A stretch of 10,731 nucleotides of DNA, from the NCBI GenBank assembly GCA_900544825.1, contig UQWP01000092.1, positions 1-10,731 on the forward strand, given 5' to 3'. This DNA comes from an uncultured Prevotella sp. Its GTDB lineage: Bacteria; Bacteroidota; Bacteroidia; Bacteroidales; Bacteroidaceae. A model generated the notes under the pieces. That model searched no databases, was not told the DNA's origin, and saw nothing but the letters and a program-made list of their open reading frames with translations. Numbering within the stretch: position 1 is the first letter of the stretch; each line of letters starts with the position of its first letter. Positions 1-5,598 of this stretch are shown here, piece by piece. Made by a program: the position numbers and the translations under genes.

Positions 1-159
1 TATCGGAGATTACCAACTTTTTTAGGCACTATTTCTTATCCCGAACTGAGGTATAGCCTATACTTTGATGGAGTTCTGGGGGACGAAGACATACGAGAGT
101 TTGATGATGAAATCTATAACAAGCTTAAAGAAGACAAAGAGTTTTTCCTAAAAAGATAA
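1..159 (+). CDS. C-terminal fragment of an unrecognised protein
   Basis: Frame 1 is open from the first base to a TAA at 157-159, giving 52 residues. The gene starts upstream of the window. The end is charged and acidic (GDEDIREFDDEIYNKLKEDK), with no membrane segment and no motif I can assign. I do not recognise the family. No obvious intrinsic terminator follows, and the next gene has its own promoter about 50 bp downstream. The fragment may be chance, but its length and non-repetitive composition favour a true gene tail. Confidence 0.5.
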   Translation, partial: YRRLPTFLGTISYPELRYSLYFDGVLGDEDIREFDDEIYNKLKEDKEFFLKR

Positions 160-206
160 ACAATATTCTTCCAAAAGTAAAAAATGAAAAATAACTAAAG
201 ATTTCC

Positions 207-237
207 TTGCTGCAACCAAATAAAAAGCGTAACTTTG
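207..237 (+). promoter_or_regulatory. Bacteroidetes-type promoter of the dinD-like pseudogene
   Basis: TAACTTTG at 230-237 matches the Bacteroidetes -7 consensus TAnnTTTG. A TTG at 207-209 lies 20 bp upstream, the usual spacing for the -33 element. The start codon at 264 is 26 bp downstream. The promoter looks intact although the gene is not. Confidence 0.6.
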
Positions 238-263
238 CCGAAATATCATAAAAATAAGCAATT

Positions 264-556
264 ATGAAGGAAGAAGAAATCAAAGAATTGTTCGAGCAAT
301 TCGAAGCTATTGCCAACGAATACGAAGGCGTAGAATGTTGGAGTGCAAGAGAACTTGCACAAGTGTTAGGTTATAGCCAATGACGTAATTTCGAAGGAAT
401 TATCGAAAAAGCAAAAGCATCTTGTACCAATGCAGGGCAAGAGGTATCATATCATTTTGCTGACGTCAGCAAAATGATAAATCTTGCAAAAGGTGCTCAG
501 CGTGAAGTCAAAGACTACATTCTGACTCGTTATGCTTGCTATCTCATTGCCCCAAA
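264..556 (+). pseudogene. dinD-like (BRO-N domain) gene remnant, nonsense-mutated and truncated
   Basis: From ATG 264 the frame reads an N-terminal DinD/BRO-N-type domain: FWSAR-like 'CWSARELAQVLGYSQ', then a TGA (381-383), then 'RNFEGIIEKAKASC', 'NAGQEV', 'HFADVSKMI', 'KGAQREVKDYIL' and 'TRYACYLIA'. All are in the order I expect for DNA-damage-inducible protein D relatives. The TGA is codon 40 and stands where relatives usually have Trp (YSxWRNF), so a single TGG to TGA change explains it. The frame stays open past the stop with no shift. Homology ends at about codon 96 (near 551-556), where family members go on with QNGDPRK and run to roughly 280 residues. So there are at least two lesions, a stop and loss of the C-terminal two thirds. 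DinD is SOS-induced in Escherichia coli, with a role linked to RecA; nothing here suggests activity. An internal ATG at 474 could start a peptide but would lack the first half of the domain. Confidence 0.8.
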
Positions 557-590
557 AAGAACAGCAAAAAGAAATAATATCTATCATAAT

Positions 591-644
591 TCTATAACAA
601 GAGAAGAAGCTAGAATTTCACTGCACATCAGCCGTCCAACACTC
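591..644 (+). pseudogene. helix-turn-helix-like fragment fused in frame to the dinD remnant
   Basis: In the same frame as the dinD remnant, after about 12 unrelated codons, the translation reads 'SITREEARISLHISRPTL'. This resembles the core of Bacteroidetes excisionase-like/MerR-like helix-turn-helix proteins (form TREEAAxLLHISRPTL). The match is only about 18 residues and stops exactly where the palindrome array begins at 645. The frame continues open to a stop at 966-968, but downstream it translates a 22-bp repeat array and is probably not a real protein. It may be a remnant of a second gene joined to dinD by deletion. This is pattern recognition on a short stretch, so confidence is low. 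Confidence 0.35.
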
Positions 645-706
645 GCACAACAGCTGTTATGCAAGCGCACATCACCTGATGTGCAAGCGCACAACAGCTG
701 TTGTGC
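645..706. repeat. three 18-bp palindromes at exact 22-bp spacing
   Basis: Palindromes lie at 645-662, 667-684 and 689-706, separated by AAGC linkers. The third, GCACAACAGCTGTTGTGC, is perfect. The first differs from it by one base (TTATGC in place of TTGTGC). The middle one has arms GCACATCA/TGATGTGC around a CC centre. Equal spacing of 22 bp (about two helical turns) puts all three on one face of the DNA. As RNA each could form a hairpin. They could be operator sites or a mobile/minisatellite repeat; the sequence does not decide. Confidence 0.85.
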
Positions 707-733
707 GGTCGTAGAAACTAACTCTTCCGGCAA

Positions 734-909
734 TTACTCCTATATCTTCCAGCGACTTCCATTATATATCTCAAAGACTTCTGTTATACCTTTCAGGTAC
801 TTCTCCTATATCTTTCGACAACTTCTCCTATATCATTCGATAACTTCCCTTATATCTTTTGAAGACTATCCCTATATACCTCAACGTCTTCTCCTATATC
901 TTCCTGCAT
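734..909. repeat. eight degenerate 22-bp tandem units, pyrimidine-rich on the plus strand
   Basis: Units start at 734, 756, 778, 800, 822, 844, 866 and 888, all exactly 22 bp long. The shared form is CTTCTCCTATATC followed by a variable T/C/A-rich half, for example TTTCGACAA at 813-821. Units at 800 and 822 differ at only two positions; others are more diverged. The phase (start modulo 22) is one base off that of the palindromes at 645-706, with one non-matching 22-bp slot between. Because 22 is not a multiple of 3, the units read differently in each frame, which argues against a protein repeat. Confidence 0.8.
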
Positions 910-1017
910 CCGCAAGCGTTTCAACGTTTCACTTGTTTTTTCCAACATCAATTTTCCCTCATCTATGATTTTTAGTTAATTTTCCACGATTTCTTCGTAT
1001 CTTTCATTTATAATGTG

Positions 1018-1025
1018 TAACTTTG
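1018..1025 (+). promoter_or_regulatory. -7 element of the ychF-lgt promoter
   Basis: TAACTTTG matches TAnnTTTG exactly and lies 30 bp before the ychF ATG. No clear TTTG is present at the -33 position, where TTCG stands near 994-997, so the assignment rests on the -7 element and position. The predicted leader contains a perfect 14-bp palindrome, TTTAAACGTTTAAA, at 1036-1049. Confidence 0.55.
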
Positions 1026-1055
1026 CACCCAAATATTTAAACGTTTAAAGATAAA

Positions 1056-2159
1056 ATGGCATTAAAATGTGGTATTGTAGGTCTCCCAAACGTGGGTAAA
1101 TCTACACTGTTCAACTGTCTGTCTAGTGCAAAGGCACAGGCAGCTAACTTCCCTTTCTGTACTATCGAACCAAACTTGGGCGTCATCACCGTACCAGATG
1201 AGCGACTCAACAAGTTGGCAGAGATTGTTCACCCAGGACGCATCGTCCCAGCTACTTGCGAAATCGTAGATATCGCAGGTCTCGTAAAGGGTGCCAGCAA
1301 GGGCGAAGGTCTGGGTAATAAATTCTTGGGAAATATCCGTGAGTGCGATGCAATCATCCACGTAATCCGCTGCTTCGACGATGACAACATCGTGCGCGAA
1401 GGTGGCGCCAAGGTTGACCCATTGGAGGATAAGAGCGTCATTGATACAGAGTTGCAGCTCAAGGACCTGGAAACCATCGAATCTCAGCTCGCCAAGCAGC
1501 AGAAGACTGCTGCTGCCGGTAACAAGGATGCCAAGCTGATGGTTACCGTTCTGGAGGCTTACAAGGCAGAACTGGAGCAGGGAAAGAACGCCCGCGGCGT
1601 AACCTTCGAGAGCAAGGAAGAGCAGAAAGTGGCTCACGATCTCTTCCTCCTCACTACCAAGCCAGTGCTCTACGTAGCCAATGTAGATGAAGCTTCTGCC
1701 AAGAGCGGAAACGAGTATAGCAAGAAGGTAGAGGAAATCGCCAAGGAAGAAGGTGCTGAGTGCATGGTCATCGCTGCCAAGACAGAGGAAGACATCGCTT
1801 CTCTCGAAACCTACGAGGACAAGCAGATGTTCCTCGAAGAACTCGGATTGGAAGAGAGCGGCGTTAACCGACTCATCAAGAAGGCATACGCCCTGCTGAA
1901 CCTCGAGACATTCATCACCGCAGGTGAGATGGAGGTCAAGGCATGGACCTATCACAAGGGTTGGAAGGCTCCTCAGTGTGCCGGAGTGATCCACACCGAC
2001 TTCGAGAAGGGATTCATCCGTGCAGAGGTAATCAAGTATGATGACTACATCAAGTATGGCTCTGAAGCTGCTGTGCGCGAGGCTGGTAAGCTCGGTATCG
2101 AGGGCAAGGAGTATATCGTACAGGATGGCGACATCATGCACTTCCGTTTCAACGTATAA
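1056..2159 (+). CDS. ychF: YchF/OLA1-family redox-regulated ATPase
   Basis: A 367-residue Obg-superfamily P-loop protein, the usual YchF length. The P-loop GLPNVGKST is at residues 9-17 and the G3 motif DIAG at 72-75. The G4 position reads NVDE (209-212), the NxxE form that gives this subfamily ATP rather than GTP preference. An inserted coiled-coil-like region (about 130-200, rich in E, K and Q) follows, and the C-terminal TGS-like domain covers about 280-367, ending MHFRFNV. YchF is a cytosolic ribosome- and proteasome-associated ATPase tied to translation and oxidative stress; its precise job in Bacteroidetes is not clear. The start is the first ATG after the promoter and gives the expected N-terminus (MALKCGIVGLPN). 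lgt follows after 5 nt, so the two are probably co-transcribed. Confidence 0.97.
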   Translation: MALKCGIVGLPNVGKSTLFNCLSSAKAQAANFPFCTIEPNLGVITVPDERLNKLAEIVHPGRIVPATCEIVDIAGLVKGASKGEGLGNKFLGNIRECDAIIHVIRCFDDDNIVREGGAKVDPLEDKSVIDTELQLKDLETIESQLAKQQKTAAAGNKDAKLMVTVLEAYKAELEQGKNARGVTFESKEEQKVAHDLFLLTTKPVLYVANVDEASAKSGNEYSKKVEEIAKEEGAECMVIAAKTEEDIASLETYEDKQMFLEELGLEESGVNRLIKKAYALLNLETFITAGEMEVKAWTYHKGWKAPQCAGVIHTDFEKGFIRAEVIKYDDYIKYGSEAAVREAGKLGIEGKEYIVQDGDIMHFRFNV

Positions 2160-2164
2160 CGATT

Positions 2165-3025
2165 ATGATGGCAAATCTGCTTAACTATATCGTATGGGAT
2201 CCAGATCCAGTTCTGGCTCACCTGGGTCCTATCTCCATCAGATACTACGCCACCTGCTGGATGGTAGGCTTGCTGCTGGGTTATCTGATGATGCACCGCC
2301 TCTACAAGGAGCAGAAGCTGGGCGAGGACAAGTTTGAACCGCTCTTCATCTACCTCTTCGTCGGCATCCTGGCGGGTGCCCGACTGGGACACTGCATCTT
2401 CTACCAGCCGGAATACTTCCTCACCCAGTGGGATCACATGGTAGAAATGTTCATTCCGATGCATCACATGGCAGACGGCAGCTGGAAATTCACGGGATAT
2501 GAAGGTCTGGCTAGCCATGGAGGCGTACTGGGATTGTTCATCGCCATCTGGCTCTACTGCCGCAAGACAAAGGTAGGCGGCTGGACATTGCTCGACAACA
2601 TGGGTATCGTATCAGGCATCACCGCCTGCTTCATCCGCCTGGGCAACCTGATGAACTCCGAGATCATCGGCAAGGTAACCGATGTGCCTTGGGCATTCAT
2701 CTTCGTCAAGGAAGATCAGTACCCGCGCCATCCCGGCCAGCTCTACGAGGCGATAGCCTATCTCGTCATCTTCCTCCTCATCCTCTTCATCTATAAGAAG
2801 AAGGGACCTAAGAGTGTGGGAAGCGGACTGTATTTCGGTCTTTGCCTTACCCTCATCTTCACCTTCCGTTTCTTCGTGGAATACACCAAGGAGATTCAGG
2901 TGGCTTTCGAGGCAGGCTTGCCTATGGATATGGGCCAGATATTGAGTCTTCCGCTCATCATAGCGGGTGTATGGAGCATCGCCTCCAGCTCTAAGCGGGC
3001 AGCGCAAAAGGAAAACAAAGCATAA
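2165..3025 (+). CDS. lgt: prolipoprotein diacylglyceryl transferase
   Basis: A 286-residue polytopic inner-membrane enzyme, close to the family's usual 280-290. It transfers diacylglycerol from phosphatidylglycerol to the lipobox Cys of prolipoproteins, the first step of lipoprotein maturation. Recognisable sites are the SHGG motif (His at residue 118), the Lgt signature RLGNLMNSE with Arg 158 and Glu 166, and HPGQLYEA (His 189). Hydrophobic segments lie around residues 28-45, 57-75, 119-136, 195-212, 224-240 and 255-272. Two adjacent ATGs (2165 and 2168) make the exact start uncertain by one residue. It sits 5 nt after ychF and is followed by a hairpin terminator. The next gene encodes a lipoprotein, a plausible Lgt substrate, though adjacency may be coincidental. 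Confidence 0.97.
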   Translation: MMANLLNYIVWDPDPVLAHLGPISIRYYATCWMVGLLLGYLMMHRLYKEQKLGEDKFEPLFIYLFVGILAGARLGHCIFYQPEYFLTQWDHMVEMFIPMHHMADGSWKFTGYEGLASHGGVLGLFIAIWLYCRKTKVGGWTLLDNMGIVSGITACFIRLGNLMNSEIIGKVTDVPWAFIFVKEDQYPRHPGQLYEAIAYLVIFLLILFIYKKKGPKSVGSGLYFGLCLTLIFTFRFFVEYTKEIQVAFEAGLPMDMGQILSLPLIIAGVWSIASSSKRAAQKENKA

Positions 3026-3037
3026 ATACGATGATAG

Positions 3038-3081
3038 AAGTTTCGTTCCATCCAGGTGTGTGGAGCGGAACTTTTATTGTT
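3038..3081 (+). terminator. intrinsic terminator after lgt
   Basis: Left arm 3038-3050 pairs with right arm 3061-3073 as 13 continuous pairs, two of them G-U, around a 10-nt loop. A T-rich tract (CTTTTATTGTTT) follows from 3071. It lies 12 nt after the lgt stop and would end the ychF-lgt transcript. Confidence 0.7.
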
Positions 3082-3164
3082 TAAAGCCAGCGATACAGTA
3101 GCCTTATCGCATACATGGTATCCTGCTTATATATATATAATAAGGTATAAACAACAACAAGAAT

Positions 3165-4241
3165 ATGAACAGAAGCATCATTCTCCACCTTCTCGCCGCA
3201 CTTCTTCTGGCAAGCTGCGGATATCAGGGCAAATCATCCTCTCCTTCCTCTCAGGACGGGGGCAAGGACAATCTGCCCGCCCATGTAAGGCTCATCAGCA
3301 CCACTCCCGTCAAGGATCAGGGCGAGAGCAAACTCAGCTGGGCATACGCCATGCTCGCTACCATAGAGAGCGAACATATCATGAAGGGTGACTCCGTGAA
3401 CCTCTCCGTGGCTTACATCGCCCGAATGATGCTGCAGGAGAAAGCCATCGAGTATTATCTCTCGCAAGGCAGCAAGCCCATCAGCATGCGAGGCATGGCT
3501 TCCATGCTCACACATTATATAGATAAGTATGGTGCACAACCCTACGACAGCTACGAAGATCCGAAGGATATCAACTACAAGACGCTTTGCCGCAAGGTGG
3601 AGCAGCTCTGCGATGCAGCCATCTCGCAGAAGTCGGGATTCGGAAAGCTGAAGAACGACCTCGACAATCTCTTCAATCAGGAGATGGGTTATATGCCAGC
3701 CAAGCAGGTTCATATGCTCGGTGCCGAATACACCCCGCTGGAGTTCGCCCACAGCGTATGCTACCCGGAAGAGTATGTATCGCTCACCAGCTTCACCCAT
3801 CACCCTTACCGCGAATACTTCGCCCTGGAGATTCCCGACAACCTTCAGCACGACTCCTACCTCAATCTGCCGCTGGATGAGATGATGCTCCATATCCAGA
3901 AGGCGATAGAGAACGACCACCCGGTATGCTGGGAGGGCGATATTTCTGAAGAAGGCTTTATCCACGCCAAGGACAACTATGTGGATATCTCTAAAAACGA
4001 ACGCCCCGTAATCCCTACTTCCCGCCAGGAGGAGTTTGAGCAGCTGCGCACCACCGACGACCACGTGATGGAAATCATCGGCACATTCCTGAAGGGCGAG
4101 CAGCGATACTACGTATGCCGCAACTCAGCAGGAAAGAAATGGGGTAACCAGGGACTCATCTATCTCTCTGAAGACTATCTCCGCCTCAAGACCATTGCCG
4201 TATTCATGAGCGAAGAAGCCTTTCTCTTCGATAGGAAGTAA
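3165..4241 (+). CDS. lipoprotein with papain-like (C1) peptidase fold, catalytic Cys replaced by Ser
   Basis: A 358-residue protein with a type II signal peptide: hydrophobic residues 5-16, then lipobox LASC with Cys 18. It should be an envelope lipoprotein. The mature part carries C1 peptidase landmarks in order. 'TPVKDQG' at 47-53 gives the oxyanion-hole Gln 52. 'KLSWAYA' at 56-62 corresponds to the papain GSCWAFS block. 'DHVMEIIG' has His 300 as the general base. 'CRNSAGKKWGNQG' has Asn 320 and the NSWGxxWGxxG-like block. The nucleophile position is Ser 58 (codon AGC, 3336-3338), not Cys, so ordinary cysteine-protease activity is not expected. It is closer in style to the bleomycin hydrolase/aminopeptidase C branch seen in Bacteroidetes, but shorter. 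No acidic run follows the lipid Cys, so surface export is not indicated. A weak promoter-like pair (TTG 3077-3079, TAGCCTTA 3099-3106) lies upstream. The fold call is fairly firm; substrate and role are unknown. Confidence 0.75.
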   Translation: MNRSIILHLLAALLLASCGYQGKSSSPSSQDGGKDNLPAHVRLISTTPVKDQGESKLSWAYAMLATIESEHIMKGDSVNLSVAYIARMMLQEKAIEYYLSQGSKPISMRGMASMLTHYIDKYGAQPYDSYEDPKDINYKTLCRKVEQLCDAAISQKSGFGKLKNDLDNLFNQEMGYMPAKQVHMLGAEYTPLEFAHSVCYPEEYVSLTSFTHHPYREYFALEIPDNLQHDSYLNLPLDEMMLHIQKAIENDHPVCWEGDISEEGFIHAKDNYVDISKNERPVIPTSRQEEFEQLRTTDDHVMEIIGTFLKGEQRYYVCRNSAGKKWGNQGLIYLSEDYLRLKTIAVFMSEEAFLFDRK

Positions 4242-4246
4242 AATGG

Positions 4247-4312
4247 TTGATGTAGGTCAAATATCTGCTTCATAACACTTGTGTGCGAACACACAAAGTT
4301 GACATACATCAA
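4247..4312. repeat. nested inverted repeat downstream of the C1-like lipoprotein gene
   Basis: Outer arms TTGATGTA (4247-4254) and TACATCAA (4305-4312) pair. After one mismatch, GTCAA (4256-4260) pairs with TTGAC (4299-4303). Inside, TTGTGTG-CGAA-CACACAA forms a second, tight 7-bp hairpin near 4279-4296. A T-run (CTTTTTT) occurs at 4322-4328, about 10 bp after the outer arm. This could be the terminator of the preceding gene, or operators for the promoter at 4349-4380. The gap before the T-run makes a standard terminator uncertain. Confidence 0.5.
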
Positions 4313-4348
4313 AAATTCGGGCTTTTTTCGCATTTTCTCCATAAAAGA

Positions 4349-4380
4349 TTTGGTGGAATGGCAAAATCGTCGTACCTTTG
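4349..4380 (+). promoter_or_regulatory. Bacteroidetes promoter of the candidate non-coding RNA
   Basis: TTTG at 4349-4352 and TACCTTTG at 4373-4380 (a perfect TAnnTTTG) are 20 bp apart. Both elements match consensus. No coding region follows for almost 600 bp, so the promoter appears to serve the RNA transcribed from about 4386. Confidence 0.75.
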
Positions 4381-4399
4381 CATCGTCAATAAGACAAAA

Positions 4400-4596
4400 G
4401 GTTATTAGGTTTTTAGGTTAAGATTGTTAGTTGTTTATAGGTTTTTAGTTATAAGGTAATAAAAAGATTGTTTATTCAAGGACGACAGAAAAATTTTGTT
4501 TAGGTTATTAGGTTTTTAGGTTTAAGATTGTTAGTTGTTTAGTTTAGGTTATTAGTTTTAAGGTAAGAAAAAAGATTGTTTATTCAGTGAGAACAG
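4400..4596 (+). repeat. imperfect direct repeat of about 90 bp, C-depleted
   Basis: Copy A (4400-4488) and copy B (4503-4596) both begin GGTTATTAGGTTTTTAGGTT, share AAGATTGTTAGTTGTTT, and end with AGATTGTTTATTCA and a closing ACAG. They differ by small insertions in the middle. A 14-bp A/T-rich spacer separates them. A shorter echo (TAGGTTAAG...TTAAGGTAAAAAAAGA) follows near 4608-4639. The plus strand has no C at 4396-4476 or at 4487-4584. Confidence 0.85.
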
Positions 4597-4767
4597 GATA
4601 ATGTCGATAGGTTAAGCGTAACTTAAGGTAAAAAAAGACATGTATCGGATAACAAGATGATGCCTGTGAGCAGTAAAATGACTGCTTCGGGCGCCGCAAT
4701 GGAGAGTAGCTTGTGAAAGCGATAATCTCCTTTGAGTTATGAAAAATTTGGGAATATAGTATTAAAG

Positions 4768-4810
4768 GTGCGCAATTTCGAGAGAATCGAAGGTGCGCAC
4801 TACTTTTTTA
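4768..4810 (+). terminator. intrinsic terminator of the candidate non-coding RNA
   Basis: Outer stem GTGCGC (4768-4773)/GCGCAC (4795-4800), a short imperfect internal loop, inner stem TTCGA (4777-4781)/TCGAA (4787-4791), and a GAGAA loop, followed by TACTTTTTTA. This is a strong rho-independent form. It separates the RNA from the downstream operon. Confidence 0.85.
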
Positions 4811-4896
4811 TATACAATCCGCCCCTTGCCTATGGGCATTCTAGAGGTATTTTAGGCATAATCCCCTCATTTTTATGATAATATACACTAAATAAT

Positions 4897-4927
4897 TTTG
4901 TATTACCGCCGAAAAGTTGTACTTTTG
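4897..4927 (+). promoter_or_regulatory. promoter of the hypothetical gene-rpoN operon
   Basis: TTTG at 4897-4900 and TACTTTTG at 4920-4927 are 19 bp apart, both matching the Bacteroidetes consensus. The ATG at 4954 follows after 26 bp, preceded by a weak AAGG at about 4946-4949. Confidence 0.75.
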
Positions 4928-4953
4928 CAAAAGATAATAAATAACAAGGTAAT

Positions 4954-5598
4954 ATGGCAAAACATCCTCTTTGGAACGACGATTATTGGCTCCTGCTACT
5001 CCAGCTCTACCAGAAGAAGCCAATGGGAGTAAAGCCCTTATATTCAAAGGGTATAGTCGATTTGAGCTTGGAGCTGCACATCCAGCCTGAATATCTGCAC
5101 GCTCAGATGTTCAAGCTGCAGCGCATCACGCCTCGCATCAAGCGGCTATGGGATAAATATGCCGATAATCCACGTCTCCTATCCCACGACATCAAGATTC
5201 TCCGATCCATGAACGGATGCGGAAATGCCAAGGATTTCTTTGCAGGAGTAGAAGTAAAGGAGTCGTTCGAGAAAGATTGGGAACCGCTCGCCGAAGAGCC
5301 TTCGCTCAAACCCGTGAAGCTCATCATCATCCTCGACCTCTACTTCCAGCTTACTCCCATCACCATGGTGGCTGAAACGCCGGAAATCATCAACCTGGGA
5401 AAACTCATCAAGGTATCACCCAAGCTGATTGCAGAAGTAATGGGCGTTTACCAATACTGCGATCCTTATCTCAATCGCCAGCAAGCACCTGACAGCAAGC
5501 TGATTAGCGCATGCAAGGATATATGGCACAGATATGGGAACGGAAACCCCGACAAGCTGAACCAGCTTGCCATCAACCTGCAGGAATACTACAAGTAG
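4954..5598 (+). CDS. conserved-looking hypothetical protein with two tandem helical modules
   Basis: I do not recognise the 214-residue product. It has no signal peptide and no membrane segment, so it is probably cytosolic. The sequence is internally duplicated at an offset of 111 residues: LY (18-19 and 129-130), P (45/156), M (52/163), Q (56/167), P (60/171) and R (64/175) all line up, with hydrophobic residues conserved between them. After an extra 14-15 residues in the second copy, LWDKYADNP (65-73) matches IWHRYGNGNP (190-199). The core of each module (about 34-56 and 145-167) looks like a small helix-turn-helix or helical bundle (DLSLELHIQPEYLHAQM / NLGKLIKVSPKLIAEVM). It has its own promoter and is followed after 94 nt by rpoN with no terminator between, so they are likely co-transcribed. 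A role linked to sigma-54 is only a guess from position. Confidence 0.8.
   Translation: MAKHPLWNDDYWLLLLQLYQKKPMGVKPLYSKGIVDLSLELHIQPEYLHAQMFKLQRITPRIKRLWDKYADNPRLLSHDIKILRSMNGCGNAKDFFAGVEVKESFEKDWEPLAEEPSLKPVKLIIILDLYFQLTPITMVAETPEIINLGKLIKVSPKLIAEVMGVYQYCDPYLNRQQAPDSKLISACKDIWHRYGNGNPDKLNQLAINLQEYYK

Larger units (their letters stand above)
4386..4810 (+). ncRNA. candidate structured non-coding RNA, about 425 nt, family unknown
   Basis: The unit is bounded by a full Bacteroidetes promoter and an intrinsic terminator on the same strand, and I find no convincing reading frame inside. The 5' half (4396-4584) has only three C residues and consists of a roughly 90-nt direct repeat. The 3' half is more balanced and foldable. 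Hairpin 1 (4662-4692) has stem GCCUG/CGGGC, then AGCAGU/ACUGCU with loop AAAAUG. Hairpin 2 (4701-4730) has stem GGAGA/UCUCC, an internal loop, then GCUU-GUGA-AAGC, closing with a GNRA tetraloop. The terminator forms the last hairpin. It lacks RNase P, tmRNA, SRP RNA and rRNA/tRNA signatures that I would recognise. A 6S-like or Bacteroidales-1-type RNA is possible in principle, since those also run from such a promoter to a terminator, but I could not match their sequence from memory. The transcription start is estimated from the promoter. Confidence 0.6.

Noticed and set aside
381..383. In-frame TGA as selenocysteine or programmed readthrough
   Set aside because: The family has Trp here, not Cys; no SECIS-like hairpin is evident, and the gene is also truncated downstream, so a nonsense mutation is simpler.
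645..909. CRISPR array
   Set aside because: The period is only 22 bp, with no constant repeat plus unique spacers of CRISPR size, and no cas genes nearby.
645..968. Coding continuation of the dinD/HTH frame through the repeat array
   Set aside because: The translation simply reads 22-bp repeats in shifting frames (recurrent YIF.LLLY-like strings), so the open frame reflects stop-poor repeats rather than a protein.
1062..2141. Long open frame (359 codons) on the minus strand opposite ychF
   Set aside because: It is a shadow of the highly conserved ychF. Its product is a featureless hydrophobic/acidic string with no family resemblance, and no promoter fits.
3234..4064. 276-codon minus-strand open frame inside the C1-like lipoprotein gene
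   Set aside because: The plus frame has a signal peptide, lipobox and C1 motifs; the minus product has no recognisable features.
4657..4716. Short open frame (ATG ATG CCT ... TTG TGA, 19 codons) inside the candidate RNA
   Set aside because: It coincides with the two hairpins, has no ribosome binding site, and its composition is explained by the stems. A small peptide cannot be strictly excluded.
4841..5047. 68-codon minus-strand open frame before the hypothetical gene
   Set aside because: It runs through a consensus plus-strand promoter and the start of a better-supported plus-strand gene.
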